In this document: in pieces, positions 11,737 to 22,869 of the stretch
How positions within the stretch are numbered: position 1 is the stretch's first letter
Layout: each line of letters opens with the position of its first letter
NCBI RefSeq assembly: GCF_041381155.1
Contig: NC_091147.1
Span: 10,066,837-10,130,836 of the forward strand
DNA: 64,000 nt
Reading direction: 5' to 3'
DNA from: Argopecten irradians
Taxonomy: Eukaryota; Mollusca; Bivalvia; Pectinida; Pectinidae
Program-made: the position numbers and the translations under genes
Notes under the pieces: model-generated
What the model was told of the DNA's origin: nothing
The model's input: only the letters and a program-made list of their open reading frames with translations
Databases searched by the model: none

Positions 11737-13726
11737 TCATCTACAGCAGAGACAAGGTAGACTATTGATGTTCATTTCAGTGTTAAGTCGAATGTGAACA
11801 TCTAATTTAAAGGCTTGATGACCACTGAACACGGGCCATAAGTCCTTATCACGATCTACACCCGTAAATGTATAGAGCTTCGAGTTTCTGATGATATCAA
11901 ACACAGAAAATGTTCCGTTCACTCTGTTCACGAAAAATCCCAGCGTTAAGTATTTTTCTGTACCGGAAGTAATTTCACTGAGCGTTTGCCTATACCTTTC
12001 AGAACCTCCATTACTTTTAAAGAAGAGAACAACCCGTGTGTTTGACTTGTGAGCAATGACCGACCATGCTCCTTTTTCTTTACTAACATGATCCCTATTA
12101 TTAATGACATCCTCTGTTGCCAGAGCAACCTCGAACACCACATTGGTTGCATCTAGTTTGTGTTTGATTCGGTAGTAGATTTGCGTTTCGAAGTAAATGA
12201 CTTGTGTGTTTGTGATAACACTTGACCCTTGCACCCCTTCATAGTTTCTGTCGGTATTGGTCCCTTTGACGTAGTTGTTTGTGCTGAACTGACCCCCGTT
12301 ATATACAGTCAGATTGTCCCTAGACATGTATCGGGTTCTGTGCAGTGTCCGTGGATCCATGAAAAACATAGGACCTAAACATAAAAAAACATTATTTATA
12401 TCTTATACATGGGTTTGATTTAGTTCACAAGCCTTCTTACTAGCAAAACAATAACTCCAATCTGCACACAACTAAATATTTTCTTTGCATAACATTATCA
12501 TCAAAGTTTGTTACGTCGATCCTGATTGGCGAATATATTATTCATAAAACAACCCTTCTCTGAGAGAAAAAAATATATGTCGTAACATTATGAATCAAGC
12601 CTTTAGCTACCATTCTATATTGAAATTAGCTCATAATATTTAAAATCAAAATAACACCTGTTTGAAGACTAAACAGAAAAAAATACTTACATTGTAGACC
12701 CTGTATTGTGCAATCGCCAGTCGAGGGGCAGCCAGTCGGTTTACCTGTGTAAAGCAAGAGGATGGGATAAACAATCAAACATATGGTGAAGGCAGGGTAT
12801 GGAGACATCTCTAGCATGTCTGTGTAGGATAACACTGCTGGCTAGGTAAGGTAACGTGATTCATGGCCTTATTTTTATGAAAACAATTTTGTGTTTTATC
12901 AGATAAGAGTCCGAAATACTTTATATGTTATATTCTAACATCTATGTGTATTCAAGCAATTACAATGTACACTATGTGTTTTATCGGTCATGCCTAACTA
13001 TGATGGATGTTTTATAAGCTTTAATCAACTGAAATATTTTAGTTAATCCGCTACATTCGTTACACATTTTATGTCATGAAATCAATTACATCGTACGTTT
13101 TATAGACAGTTATATTTGGACACCACCGAGCAAGATTTTATAAATACAGTTTTATCATGCATATTTTCTCATCTCCGATTTTCCATGGGTTACTATAACT
13201 CTCAATAGATATCCAGTTTTATAAGGCATAACAATATTGAAGACTCTGTATGCGACAACAGATGAAACATGTGGTTTAGCCCCTTGATGTACAATAAAAG
13301 AATCAAATAACAGGACACTGCTCGGCTTCAGGATGCCCTCTGTAATCGTCAAACTCTGCCAGATTCGTCAGGTCTTCCTGAAATAACGCTTTCGGGTTTA
13401 CATTAAAATATTCTTGAAATATACCCCCCTCCCCCGGTGTATTGAGGATAATTTTAATAGTAATCTATCGTCTAACCTGGTGAAGGTATGGCAGCTTTCA
13501 AGGCGGTTAAGTCTGAGGATATCCGTCTGTTTTCCTCCTCGAGGCGTTCTATCCTTGCTTCTAGATCTTTTGTCAGGCTCAACACCACGGGCCTTATTCG
13601 CTCCAGAACGGCTTGCTCCACGAAGACATATTTCTTTTCTTCTCCAATAAGTTGCGAGTTTCCATTTTTACCCAGGAAAAACAAGATCAAAATGATCAGG
13701 ACGGACGAAGTGCCATTCACAGCCAT
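11737..13726 (-). CDS. secreted coiled-coil PRY/SPRY (B30.2)-like protein, gene A
   Basis: Three exons on the minus strand: 13726-13477, 12744-12691 and 12374-11737, all with GT/AG borders and phase-1 introns. The protein is 313 aa. I chose the ATG at 13726 because it gives the same 24-residue signal peptide length as paralogues at 41481 and 45165; an upstream in-frame ATG at 13744 is possible. After the signal peptide come SQLIGEEKK, the family block YVFVEQAVLERIR, and a heptad-like coiled coil to about residue 75. Exon 2 encodes a cysteine micro-domain (CPSTGDCTIQGLQC). Exon 3 opens with a PRY-type motif, LDPRTLHRTRYMSRDN, and ends in an SPRY-like strand pattern (FFVNRVNGTFSVFDI, LWPVFSGHQ). 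Known: B30.2 domains bind protein surfaces and are usually cytosolic in TRIM proteins; a secreted form suggests extracellular recognition (inference). It lies head-to-head with gene B, with about 2.6 kb between the starts. Confidence 0.8.
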
Positions 13727-13829
13727 TGTCATCAGAGATGTCACGAAGGGTGATAATCACCCTCCTGTTATCCGTGAGCTAGTGGAAAAGCATGATGAAC
13801 AGATTTCTCCGAATTACATCACTCTGTAA

Positions 13830-14160
13830 GTAATAAGTGTTCATACTATGACTGTCAAGTATAGAGGTTAGTTGACATGATGACTCACAATAAAACATCC
13901 GTCCTTGGCCACTTCATTTGTGATCGACTATTTAGTCGGAATATTATCTACACCCCAATCCTGTCTGTTTCCTCCATTATATATTCAATCAGTTAAAACA
14001 ACGTTTTATCAAGTGTTCTAGTAAAAATAACGCCAAATATAGTATATCGTGTATGGAATGACAATGTGAATTTTAAAATGCGAATGGCAACCGAATTTAT
14101 ATCAAGGAAATTAGTACGCGATGTAAATAAGGTACTCTGTTTAAAGGTTTATCTAATATG
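13830..14160. other. intergenic between divergent genes A and B, proximal part
   Basis: AT-rich. It should contain the gene A promoter, but no TATA box or other site stands out. Confidence 0.4.
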
Positions 14161-14164
14161 TCAG

Positions 14165-14770
14165 TGGCGTAGGAAGATGAAACGTAATGGGGGGGGGGGG
14201 GGGGCAAAGGTCCTCAATATTTTGTAACCCCCCCCCCCCCCCCCCCGCCGCCGCACCTACAGAAGGAGATTAATTCAACTCCCAATCATATTTGCTTTAT
14301 GTACATTTTCCATATATCCTTAAATTTAATCCTTGTACACATTTATCGACAGTGTGGTCGCTAAATGGAAATTAATAATTCGCAAATTTGCCAAATTACC
14401 AATCGAGCGCCGAAGGCGCGAGATTCTGGTGTTTGGGGTGTTCGGGGCCTCCTCCGGGAAAAAATATTAAGATTTAGAATAGCTTAAATGAGTTTTGGTG
14501 AATTTGGGAGCGCCCGAAAGCGCGATATTTTGGTGTTTGGGGGGTCCGGGGGTCTCCTGCTAGGGGAGAAAAAATTACGATTTAGAATGACTGAAATGAG
14601 TTTTGCGATGAAATGAGTTTTGCGATGCATTTTGATTTGGTGTAAGGGGGTCCGGGGGTCTCCCCCGGGAAAAAAATACGATTTGGAATGGCTGAGATGA
14701 GTTTTACGATGTATTTTAATGATTATAAAGCGTTCTTAACATGGTAATTTTTCGAATTTTTAAATCACAT
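14165..14770. repeat. degenerate tandem repeat of about 115 bp with poly-G/poly-C pair
   Basis: A run of 16 G (14189-14204) and a run of 19 C (14228-14246) are followed by units sharing GTGTTTGGGG, TCCGGGGGTCTCC and ACGATTTAGAATG...GAAATGAGTTTTGCGATG, seen at about 14430, 14535 and 14640. It looks like a remnant of a dispersed element with internal repeats. No coding frame. Confidence 0.6.
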
Positions 14771-14779
14771 AACATTTGT

Positions 14780-16374
14780 TGTGTGAATGCAAAAATATTT
14801 TATTAAAACCAATCAAAGTGAATGGACACGAGCAATTTAACTCCTCTTTTTATCTGTTTACAATTTAATACCGATTTCCTTCCATTTACCCACTTTCGCT
14901 CCCCTATCCTTCTCTCTTCCCATTCTCTCTTTCTTTAAAATACTATCCCGTTATTTCACATTTTGTTGTACATGTTGCGTACACACAATGTCTTCTTATT
15001 ATATATATTATGTTTTAAGGAGAGGTCCTAATGGGTTGTTATAGTTTGGTGAACATAAAAGGACCAAGCTACCTGCTCTCGTATGTTGTCGCACACAGAA
15101 CCTTCATTGTTACTATGACATAGTTCAAGGCTACATATCTCAACTAATAGGTAGCAAACAAGAGAAGAACAGCCTGTCCCCCCTATATTTTTATTAAGTG
15201 GGGAGTCCCTGTTTTGAGCCATGCATGAAAAATTAAAAATCAAATATATTCTGAAATTGGTACATCCAATATGGAGGGTTTGATTTAAGCTTCAATTTTT
15301 TCAAAAATAAACATAACAAAAATGGGTTAGAGATTACAATTCTGGGTTCCTCCGGAAGTGCGTCTTGACCGGAAATGCTAGCTTTACTTGAAGAAAAATC
15401 CATAGCGCGGGTTTAGGCAAAAATATTGAAAAATCCACACGATCGACCTATGAAATAAATTAGCTTATTTTGCCATTGTGATGTAGTGCTCAATTTAAGG
15501 TAGGTCTTAAGAAACAAAATGAGTACAATTTTCTGCAATTTTGGGCTAAAAATCATGATATTTTGCAATTTTTCAGGTAGTTTTTTGTTGTTACCATGGT
15601 ATTCACATGCATGAATAAGCGCAGAATATGGCCAAATCTGTATCAAAATATCAAATTGTAATTGCAAAAGTTGTGCTGATTAATTATATATATACTTTTG
15701 TACAGGTATTTTTTACAGTTAAATGACTATATCTATATTTCTAAGGCATGCGCCTTATTTTCATAGATTGTCCAAATCTACTGTTTTCTGCTACCATAAC
15801 GGATAACGCAATGCATTGAAATGACGAATTGGCCAAGTTTGAAATAAAGCAATGTTTAAAATTCACACGAAACGGAATTAGTTATTTATTTTCGTTCTAG
15901 AAGTTGCATAACCGTAATCTATTTAATGCATGTTGAAATTACCAGATATTATAATTCAAGCTCATTACACATATAAAATGTGGAGAATATGTTTTAAGAC
16001 CTACTTTCCGGTAAGACAATCCGAAAATTTTATTTTTAAAATGTCTGACACGAATGCATTCTTTTTAAATTCCATATAATATATATTCAGAGGTGATTCG
16101 GATGTATGCACCACATGTCTCTGACGAAATAAAAAGGATCCATAATTTATCTACTAACACTCTGTTCAGGATAACGCCACTTGAGCACACATATGGCCTT
16201 CCTGAAAGTAACGCAGTTTCCGTAGATTTTTCTTAATCTTTCCTAAATACAAGGATGTGCATCAATCTAAAAGTGAGGTTGCCTGAGCACATTACTTCGA
16301 TTAGAAATATATATCCTTTATTAGACTGCGGACCTACAACAGGTGTTGGCCACCTCCTTAATTTACTCTTTAAA
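14780..16374. other. intergenic upstream of gene B
   Basis: AT-rich with no other exon supported; minus-strand frames at 15028-15243 and 15413-15667 have no recognisable features. The gene B promoter should lie in the last few hundred bases; I see no clear TATA box at a fixed distance. Confidence 0.4.
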
Positions 16375-19300
16375 ATGCCACCAGATATACATTCAATCAT
16401 TCTACTGCTCCTTGCACTGGCCCAACTCATCACAAATGGAGATTCACAACTATTTGGCGAAGAAAAGAAATATGTCTTCGTTGAGCAAGCCGTACTGGAA
16501 CGAATACGGCCTGTTATATTTGAAATGGTAAAGACATTGGAAACAAGAGTGGAGCGCCTTGAACAGGACACCAGGATGTTGTTACCAGAATTAATTGCCA
16601 TGGAAACTAGCCATTCCACAGGTTTGTTATTGAATAGACTATTCATTACCGTATAGTTGGGATTTTCGAGAACATTTTATCTGCGAGCATACTCTATGAA
16701 TGCAACGATGGTGGTAGTAACCTCTGGGTGTCGAGCACGGTCCGCGAAATAATGAATAGTTTTAAATTAAATCAATTGTTGTATTTATCCTCGTGGCGCC
16801 TCAGTTTCGTGTTTTCATGTCTAGTTACATTTTCGCATCAATTTAATTGCACGATTTCTATACTTACCCGCGAACTTTAGTCGGTTTACAGTATACTCGT
16901 GATGCCCGATTGCAAAATTATAATTGGTCAAATTGATATTTTCTCGATTTCGAAAACAAAATCGTGGATTGTATGACCCGCGTATCAAATCTAATGGTAT
17001 ACGGTATTAATAATCTAATATTTTAGCATAATACTGCTGTCAATCAAATATTGCCTACATATTTGTCATTCACAGTACGTACATTTGTATCTCTCTAGCT
17101 TTAAAGTGCATCAAAATGCATATATATAGATGCATTTGTGGCAAAGTAACACGTTAGTATATCTATATATAGTTTGTGATGTGGATGTGGCGCAGTGGTA
17201 GAAGGCGCAGCTATGTTTGGCTAGGCGATTGGGTGCCGTAGATCGTGAGTTCGAGGCCTGGATAGGGCACGAGTCAATAAATTGTCATGCTTTGTTAAAC
17301 TGTGTTTCTTTGATATTTATTATATATACTTTGATAAAAGTTGTAGTTTCTTACGAGGATGGCCTATATATATTATCCGGAGTAGATCAGATATACCTTA
17401 ATGATATGTGAATTCTACCAAACATCATTCTGATCGACCAGAGTTACCTATGACATTAGATATCAGATGGAAGTTCGTGATACCTTAAGGAGTGGGACAA
17501 TTGGTTCACCAGTATAAAGTGACCGGGTGGGGTGTTCGGTGTTTTAAGTGACCGAGTGGGGTGTTCGGTGTCTTAAGTGACCGGGTGGAGTGTTCGGTGT
17601 CTTAAGTGACCGGGTGGAGTGTTCGGTGTCTTAAGTGACCGGGTAGGTGTTCGGTGTGTCTTAAGTGACCGGGTGGAGTGTTCGGTGTCATAAGTGACCG
17701 GGTGGGGTGTTCGGTGTCTTAAGTGACCGGATGGAGTGTTCGGTGTCCTAAGTGACCGGTGGAGTGTTCGGTGTCTTAAGTGACCGGGTGGAGTGTTCGG
17801 TGTCTTAAGTGACCGGGTGGGGTGTTCGGTGTCTTAAGTGACCGGGTGGGGTGTTCGGTGTCTTAAGTGACTGGGTGGGGTGTTCGGTGTCTTAAGTGAC
17901 CGGGTGGGGTGTTCAGTGTCTTAAGTGACCGGGTGGAGTGTTCGGTGTCTTAAGTGACCGGGTGGGGTGTTCGGTGTCTTAAGTGACCGGGTGGAGTGTT
18001 CGGTGTCTTAAGTGACCGGGTGGAGTGTTAGGTAACTTAAGTGACTGGGTGGGGTGTTCGGTGTCTTAAGTGACTGGGTGGGGTGTTCGGTGTCTTAAGT
18101 GACCGGGTGGGGTGTTCAGTGTCTTAAGTGACCGGGTGGGGTGTTCGGTGTCTTAAGTGACCGGGTGGAGTGTTCGGTGTCTTAAGTGACCGGGTGGGGT
18201 GTTCGGTGTCTTAAGTGACCGGGTGGGGTGTTCGGTGTCTTAAGTGACCGGGTGGGGTGTTCGGTGTCTTAAGTGACCGGGTGGGGTGTTCGGTGTCTTA
18301 AGTGACCGGGTGGAGTGTTCGGTGTCTTAAGTGACCGGGTGGAGTGTTCGGTGTCTTAAGTGACCGGGTGGGGTGTTCGGTGTCTTAAGTGACCGGGTGG
18401 AGTGTTAGGTGTCTTAAGTGACTGGGTGGGGTGTTCGGTGTCTTAAGTGACCGGGTGGGGTGTTCGGTGTCTTAAGTGACCGGGTGGAGTGTTAGGTAAC
18501 TTAAGTGACTGGGTGGGGTGTTCGGTGTCTTAAGTGACTGGGTGGGGTGTTCGGTGTCTTAAGTGACCGGGTGGGGTGTTCAGTGTCTTAAGTGACCGGG
18601 TGGGGGTGTTCGGTGTCTTAAGTGACCGGTGGGTGGGGTGTAAGTGTTACTTAAGTGACCGGGTGGGGTGTTCGGTGTCTTAAGTGACGGGTGGGGTGTT
18701 CGGTGTCTTAAGTGACCGGGTGGGGGTGTTCAGTGTCTTAAGTGACCGGGTGGGGTGTTCGGTGTCTTAAGTGACTGGGTGGGGTGTTCGGTGTCTTAAG
18801 TGACCGGGTGGGGTGTTCGGTGTCTTAAGTGACCGGGTGGGGTGTTCGGTGTCTTAAGTGACCGGGTGGGGTGTTCAGTGTCTTAAGTGACCGGGGTGGA
18901 GTGTTAGGTGTCTTAAGTGACCGGGTGGGGTGTTCGGTGTCTTAAGTGACCGGGTGGAGTGTTCGGTGTCTTAAGTGACCGGGTGGGGTGTTTGGTGTCT
19001 TAAGTGACGGGCGTGTCTTAAGTACCGGTGGGTGTTCGGTGTCTTAAGTGACCGGGTGGAGTGTTCGGTGTCTTAAGTGACCGGGTGGAGTGTTAGGTGT
19101 CTTAAGTGACCGGGTGGGGTGTTCGGTGACTTAAGTGACCGGGTGGGGTGTCGGTGTCTTAAGTGACCGGTGGGGGTGTTCGGTGTCTTAAGTGACTGGG
19201 TGGGGTGTTCGGTGTCTTAAGTGACCGGGTGGGGTGTTCGGTGTCTTAAGTGACCGGGTGGGGTGTTCGGTGTCTTAAGTGACCGGGTGGGGTGTTCGGT

Positions 19301-22300
19301 GTCTTAAGTGACCGGGTGGGGTGTTCGGTGTCTTAAGTGACCGGGTGGGGTGTTCGGTGTCTTAAGTGACCGGGTGGGGTGTTCGGTGTCTTAAGTGACG
19401 GGTGGGGTGTTCGGTGTCTTAAGTGACCGGGTGGGGTGTTCGGTGTCTTAAGTGACCGGGTGGGGTGTTCGGTGTCTTAAGTGACCGGGTGGGGTGTTCG
19501 GTGTCTTAAGTGACCGGGTGGGGTGTTCGGTGTCTTAAGTGACCGGGTGGGGTGTTCGGTGTCTTAAGTGACCGGGTGGGGTGTTGGTGTCTTAAGTGAC
19601 CGGGTGGGGTGTTGGGTGTCTTAAGTGACGGGTGGAGTGTTCGGTGTCTTAAGTGACCGGGTGGGGTGTTCGGTGTCTTAAGTGACCGGGTGGGGTGTTC
19701 GGTGTCTTAAGTGACCGGGTGGGGTGTTCGGTGTCTTAAGTGACCGGGTGGGGTGTTCGGTGTCTTAAGTGACTGGGTGGGGTGTTCGGTGTCTTAAGTG
19801 ACCGGGTGGGGTGTTCAGTGTCTTAAGTAACCGGGTGGAGTGTTAGGTGTCTTAAGTGACTGGGTGGGGTGTTCGGTGTCTTAAGTGACCGGGTGGAGTG
19901 TTCGGTGTCTTAAGTGACCGGTGGGGGTGTTTGGTGTCTTAAGTGACCGGGTGTGGGTGTTCAGTGTCGTTCTTAAGTGACCGGGTGGAGTGTTCGGTGT
20001 CTTAAGTGACCGGGTGGAGTGTTAGGTAACTTAAGTGACCGGGTGGGGTGTTCGGTGACTTAAGTGACCGGGTGGAGTGTAAGGTAACTTAAGTGACTGG
20101 GTGGGGTGTTCGGTGTCTTAAGTGACTGGGTGGGGTGTTCGGTGTCTTAAGTGACCGGGTGGGGTGTTCAGTGTCTTAAGTGACCGGGTGGGGTGTTCGG
20201 TGTCTTAAGTGACGGGTGGGGTGTTCGGTGTCTTAAGTGACGGTGTGGGTGTTCGGTGTCTTAAGTGACCGGGTGGGGTGTTCGGTGTCTTAAGTGACCG
20301 GGTGGGGTGTTCGGTGTCTTAAGTGACCGGGTGGGGTGTTCGGTGTCTTAAGTGACCGGGTGGGGTGTTCGGTGTCTTAAGTGACCGGGTGGGGTGTTCG
20401 GTGTCTTAAGTGACCGGGTGGGGTGTTCGGTGTCTAAGTGACCGGGTGGGGTGTTCGGTGTCTTAAGTGACCGGGTGGGGTGTTCGGTGTCTTAAGTGAC
20501 CGGGTGGGGTGTTCGGTGTCTTAAGTGACCGGGTGGGGTGTTGGGTGTCTTAAGTGACTGGGTGGAGTGTTCGGTGTCTTAAGTGACTGGGTGGGGTGTT
20601 CGGTGTCTTAAGTGACTGGGTGGGGTGTTCGGTGTCTTAAGTGACCGGGTGGGGTGTTCGGTGTCTTAAGTGACTGGGTGGAGTGTTCGGTGTCTTAAGT
20701 GACCGGGTGGGTGTTAGGTGTCTTAAGTGACCGGGTGGGGTGTTCGGTGTCTTAAGTGACTGGGTGGGGTGTTCGGTGTCTTAAGTGACTGGGTAAGTGA
20801 CCGGGTGGGGTGTTCGGTGTCTTAAGTGACCGGGTGGGGTGTTCGGTGTCTTAAGTGACTGGGTGGGGTGTTCGGTGTCTTAAGTGACCGGGTGGGGTGT
20901 TCGGTGTCTTAAGTGACCGGGTGGGGTGTTCGGTGTCTTAAGTGACTGGGTGGGGTGTTCGGTGTCTTAAGTGACCGGGTGGGGTGTTCGGTGTCTTAAG
21001 TGACCGGGTGGGGTGTTCGGTGTCTTAAGTGACCGGGTGGGGTGTTCGGTGTCTTAAGTGACCGGGTGGGGTGTTCGGTGTCTTAAGTGACCGGGTGGAG
21101 TGTTAGGTGTCTTAAGTGACCGGGTGGGGTGTTCGGTGTCTTAAGTGACCGGGTGGGGTGTTCGGTGTCTTAAGTGACTGGGTGGGGTGTTCGGTGTCTT
21201 AAGTGACTGGGTGGGGTGTTCGGTGTCTAAAGTGACCGGATGGAGTGTTCGGTGTCTTAAGTGACCGGTTGGGGTGTTCGGTGTCTTTTGTGGCAGATTT
21301 CAGTGCGATAGCACCATAAAAATGACAACAGTTCCACTGTTACAAGGAAACTCAACACGAATACCGCAGTCTCCCAACACAAATAGACATTGACACACCG
21401 CGCCACACTCCTTAGATGAACCCGATTGTTAGTAGAACGTTTAACGCTTAATAAACCAAAACTAAAAATTTCATTGTTTTTCTTTCATTTATACAGACGA
21501 GAGGAATGCTTGTCCCTCCTCTAGCGGGTGTACGATTACAGAACTCCAATGTAAGCTGATGATTCAACATTCAGATCAATACAAAATTTCATTTAAAATA
21601 TCCTTGGTTCATATTTTAATTAGAACAATCCAGATAGTTTAGACGAATCCTTCATGAATGGTATTTTAGCATCTCTAAAATGAAAAATAATGCTTATCTG
21701 ATTACGACGAAATATAATGGAATACAATATACATGGTTATATGAATGTTCATGGAATAAATGTATTCTACGAAGGCTCTGGAAACATAATCTTTTTCCTG
21801 CTGGCGATGATTACATCATGTAGATACTAAGTAATTGATTTGTGTTTAGGCCCTCGGTTTTACCTGGATCCATCAACCCTACATGGAAGTCGGTATATGT
21901 CCACAGACAATCGCAATCTGTTTAATGGTGAATATGATGATACAGAAAACCTGGTGAAAGGAACGGTTACCACCCAGAGTTATCAAGGGGCCCGGGGTTC
22001 TAGGCTTATCACCAATTCGCAAATCCTTTACTTTGAGGCGGAAATCTTCTACCGAATAAAACAGGATTTAACAGCAACAAATCTGGTCTTTGAGGTTGCA
22101 TTTGCAACAGAAGGTGCAATTGGAAAAAGTTTCTATACAGGTCGGCAAAACGAAACCTGGTCAGTAAATGCTCATAATTTTCATAGCACACCAGGTGTTA
22201 CTCTCTTCTTTAAAAGTAATGGAGGCAAAGTCATGCACAGCGAAAAACTCAGTGCTGCAACTTCCGGTACACAGAAAAATCTGACTCTTGGGTTTTTCGT

Positions 22301-22496
22301 CTATAGAGTGAACAGGGTCATCACCGTGTTTGATATCAACAGGAACAGAAAGGTATACACATTTACAGACGTTGACCCTGATCAGAATCTCTGGCCTGTG
22401 TTCGGTGTTTATCAACCTGGCAAGTTGGACACTCGAATTCGACTTAATACTCAGAAGGACATAAATAGTGTACCTTGTATCTGTCGTCGATGCTGA
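16375..22496 (+). CDS. secreted coiled-coil PRY/SPRY (B30.2)-like protein, gene B
   Basis: Exons 16375-16621, 21497-21550 and 21850-22496, phase-1 introns, 315 aa; the exon pattern is identical to gene A and exon 2 is again exactly 54 nt. The ATG at 16375 opens a hydrophobic signal peptide (SIILLLLALAQLI), followed by SQLFGEEKKYVFVEQAVLER and a coiled coil to about residue 72. Exon 2 gives CPSSSSGCTITELQC, the same three-cysteine pattern as gene A. Exon 3 (from about residue 100) begins LDPSTLHGSRYMSTDNR, a PRY-type motif, then YFEAEIFYRIK, VTLFFKSNGG, TLGFFVYRVNRVITVFDINR and LWPVFGVYQPGKLDTRIRLNT, matching the order of SPRY strands, and ends in a Cys-rich tail (CICRRC). Intron 1 is about 4.9 kb and mostly minisatellite; intron 2 is 299 bp. 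An in-frame upstream ATG at 16255 would hide the signal peptide, so I rejected it. Role: probably an extracellular, oligomeric binding protein (inference). Confidence 0.82.
17183..17315 (+). mobile_element. tRNA-derived SINE or SINE fragment
   Basis: A box A-like TGGCGCAGTGG at 17188-17198 and a box B-like GAGTTCGAGGC at 17247-17257 are spaced like an internal pol III promoter. The sequence does not fold into a clean tRNA and lacks a proper acceptor stem, so a tRNA-derived SINE is more likely than a functional tRNA gene. It sits in intron 1 of gene B. Confidence 0.5.
17515..21285. repeat. 29 bp minisatellite (CTTAAGTGACCGGGTGGGG type), about 130 copies
   Basis: A 29 bp unit with core CTTAAGTGACCGGGTGGGG followed by TGTTCGGTGT repeats for about 3.77 kb inside intron 1 of gene B. 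Variants are scattered (ACTGGG for ACCGGG, GGAG for GGGG, TTAGG or TTCAG for TTCGG, GTAACTTAAG), and some recur as linked runs such as GTTAGGTAAC followed by ACTGGG units, which suggests block duplications. The G-rich strand is the transcribed sense strand. Stops and frameshifts exclude coding. Confidence 0.95.
21288..21460 (+). mobile_element. 3' part of a dispersed SINE/LINE-tail element flanking the minisatellite
   Basis: GACAACAGTTCCACTGTTAC, CAACACGAATACCGCAGTCTC, CATTGACACACCGCGCCACA and CTCCTTAGATGAACCCGATT align in order with the spacers at 2760-2837 (AACAGTAGTTCCACT, CAACACGAACATATCACTG, CTCCCAAAACACGCACTTCA, GTCCTTAAGTGACCCTAGC). The element ends in an A-rich stretch. The minisatellite therefore lies directly 5' of this element, as the first minisatellite does. 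Confidence 0.6.
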
Positions 22497-22750
22497 TATA
22501 TCGACATCAAGGATGAACAACTCTACAAAAGTGGAATTTTCATGTTTTAAGCATTACGCTTTTCTTCTATTTATCTGAGGAAAGGATTTAAGCAGACAGG
22601 TAATGCTATATAAATAGAAGTCTGTCAGTTGAACAACTGGATGAAAACTAAAGATCCATAGCAATGCACATCAAATGGCTTGACTATAATTATGCTTGAG
22701 TTTTAGAATCATTGAAGCTCCCTTTCAAGATGTCCTTGGTAGATCTTTAT
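22497..22750. other. gene B 3' flank
   Basis: Presumed 3' untranslated region and flank. No exact AATAAA was seen in the first 200 bases after the stop. Confidence 0.35.
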
Positions 22751-22752
22751 AG

Positions 22753-22864
22753 GGATTGAATGTATTTTTCTAATTTTCATAGCGGCTACGCGCTCCTCGG
22801 AAGTTATGTAGATAGCTTCTGCTATTCATAGCCGCTATGAAAATTAGAAAAATACATTCAATCC
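22753..22864. mobile_element. perfect 36 bp inverted repeat hairpin
   Basis: Left arm 22753-22788 and right arm 22829-22864 are exact complements (outer end GGATTGAATGTATTTTTC, inner end CATAGCGGCTA), with a 40 bp loop. The perfection of the arms points to a recent foldback or MITE insertion. Confidence 0.75.
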
Positions 22865-22869
22865 ATATA

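Noticed and set aside
13488..13829. Plus-strand frame of 113 codons
   Set aside because: Antisense to exon 1 of gene A, which has a signal peptide, coiled coil and splice site.
17183..17260. Functional tRNA gene
   Set aside because: Box A and B are present but no clean cloverleaf or acceptor stem can be formed; a SINE fits better.
17515..21285. Possible CRISPR array because of the 29 bp period
   Set aside because: Units are contiguous with no unique spacers and the context is a eukaryotic intron.
22161..22520. Minus-strand frame of 119 codons
   Set aside because: Antisense to the PRY/SPRY exon of gene B.
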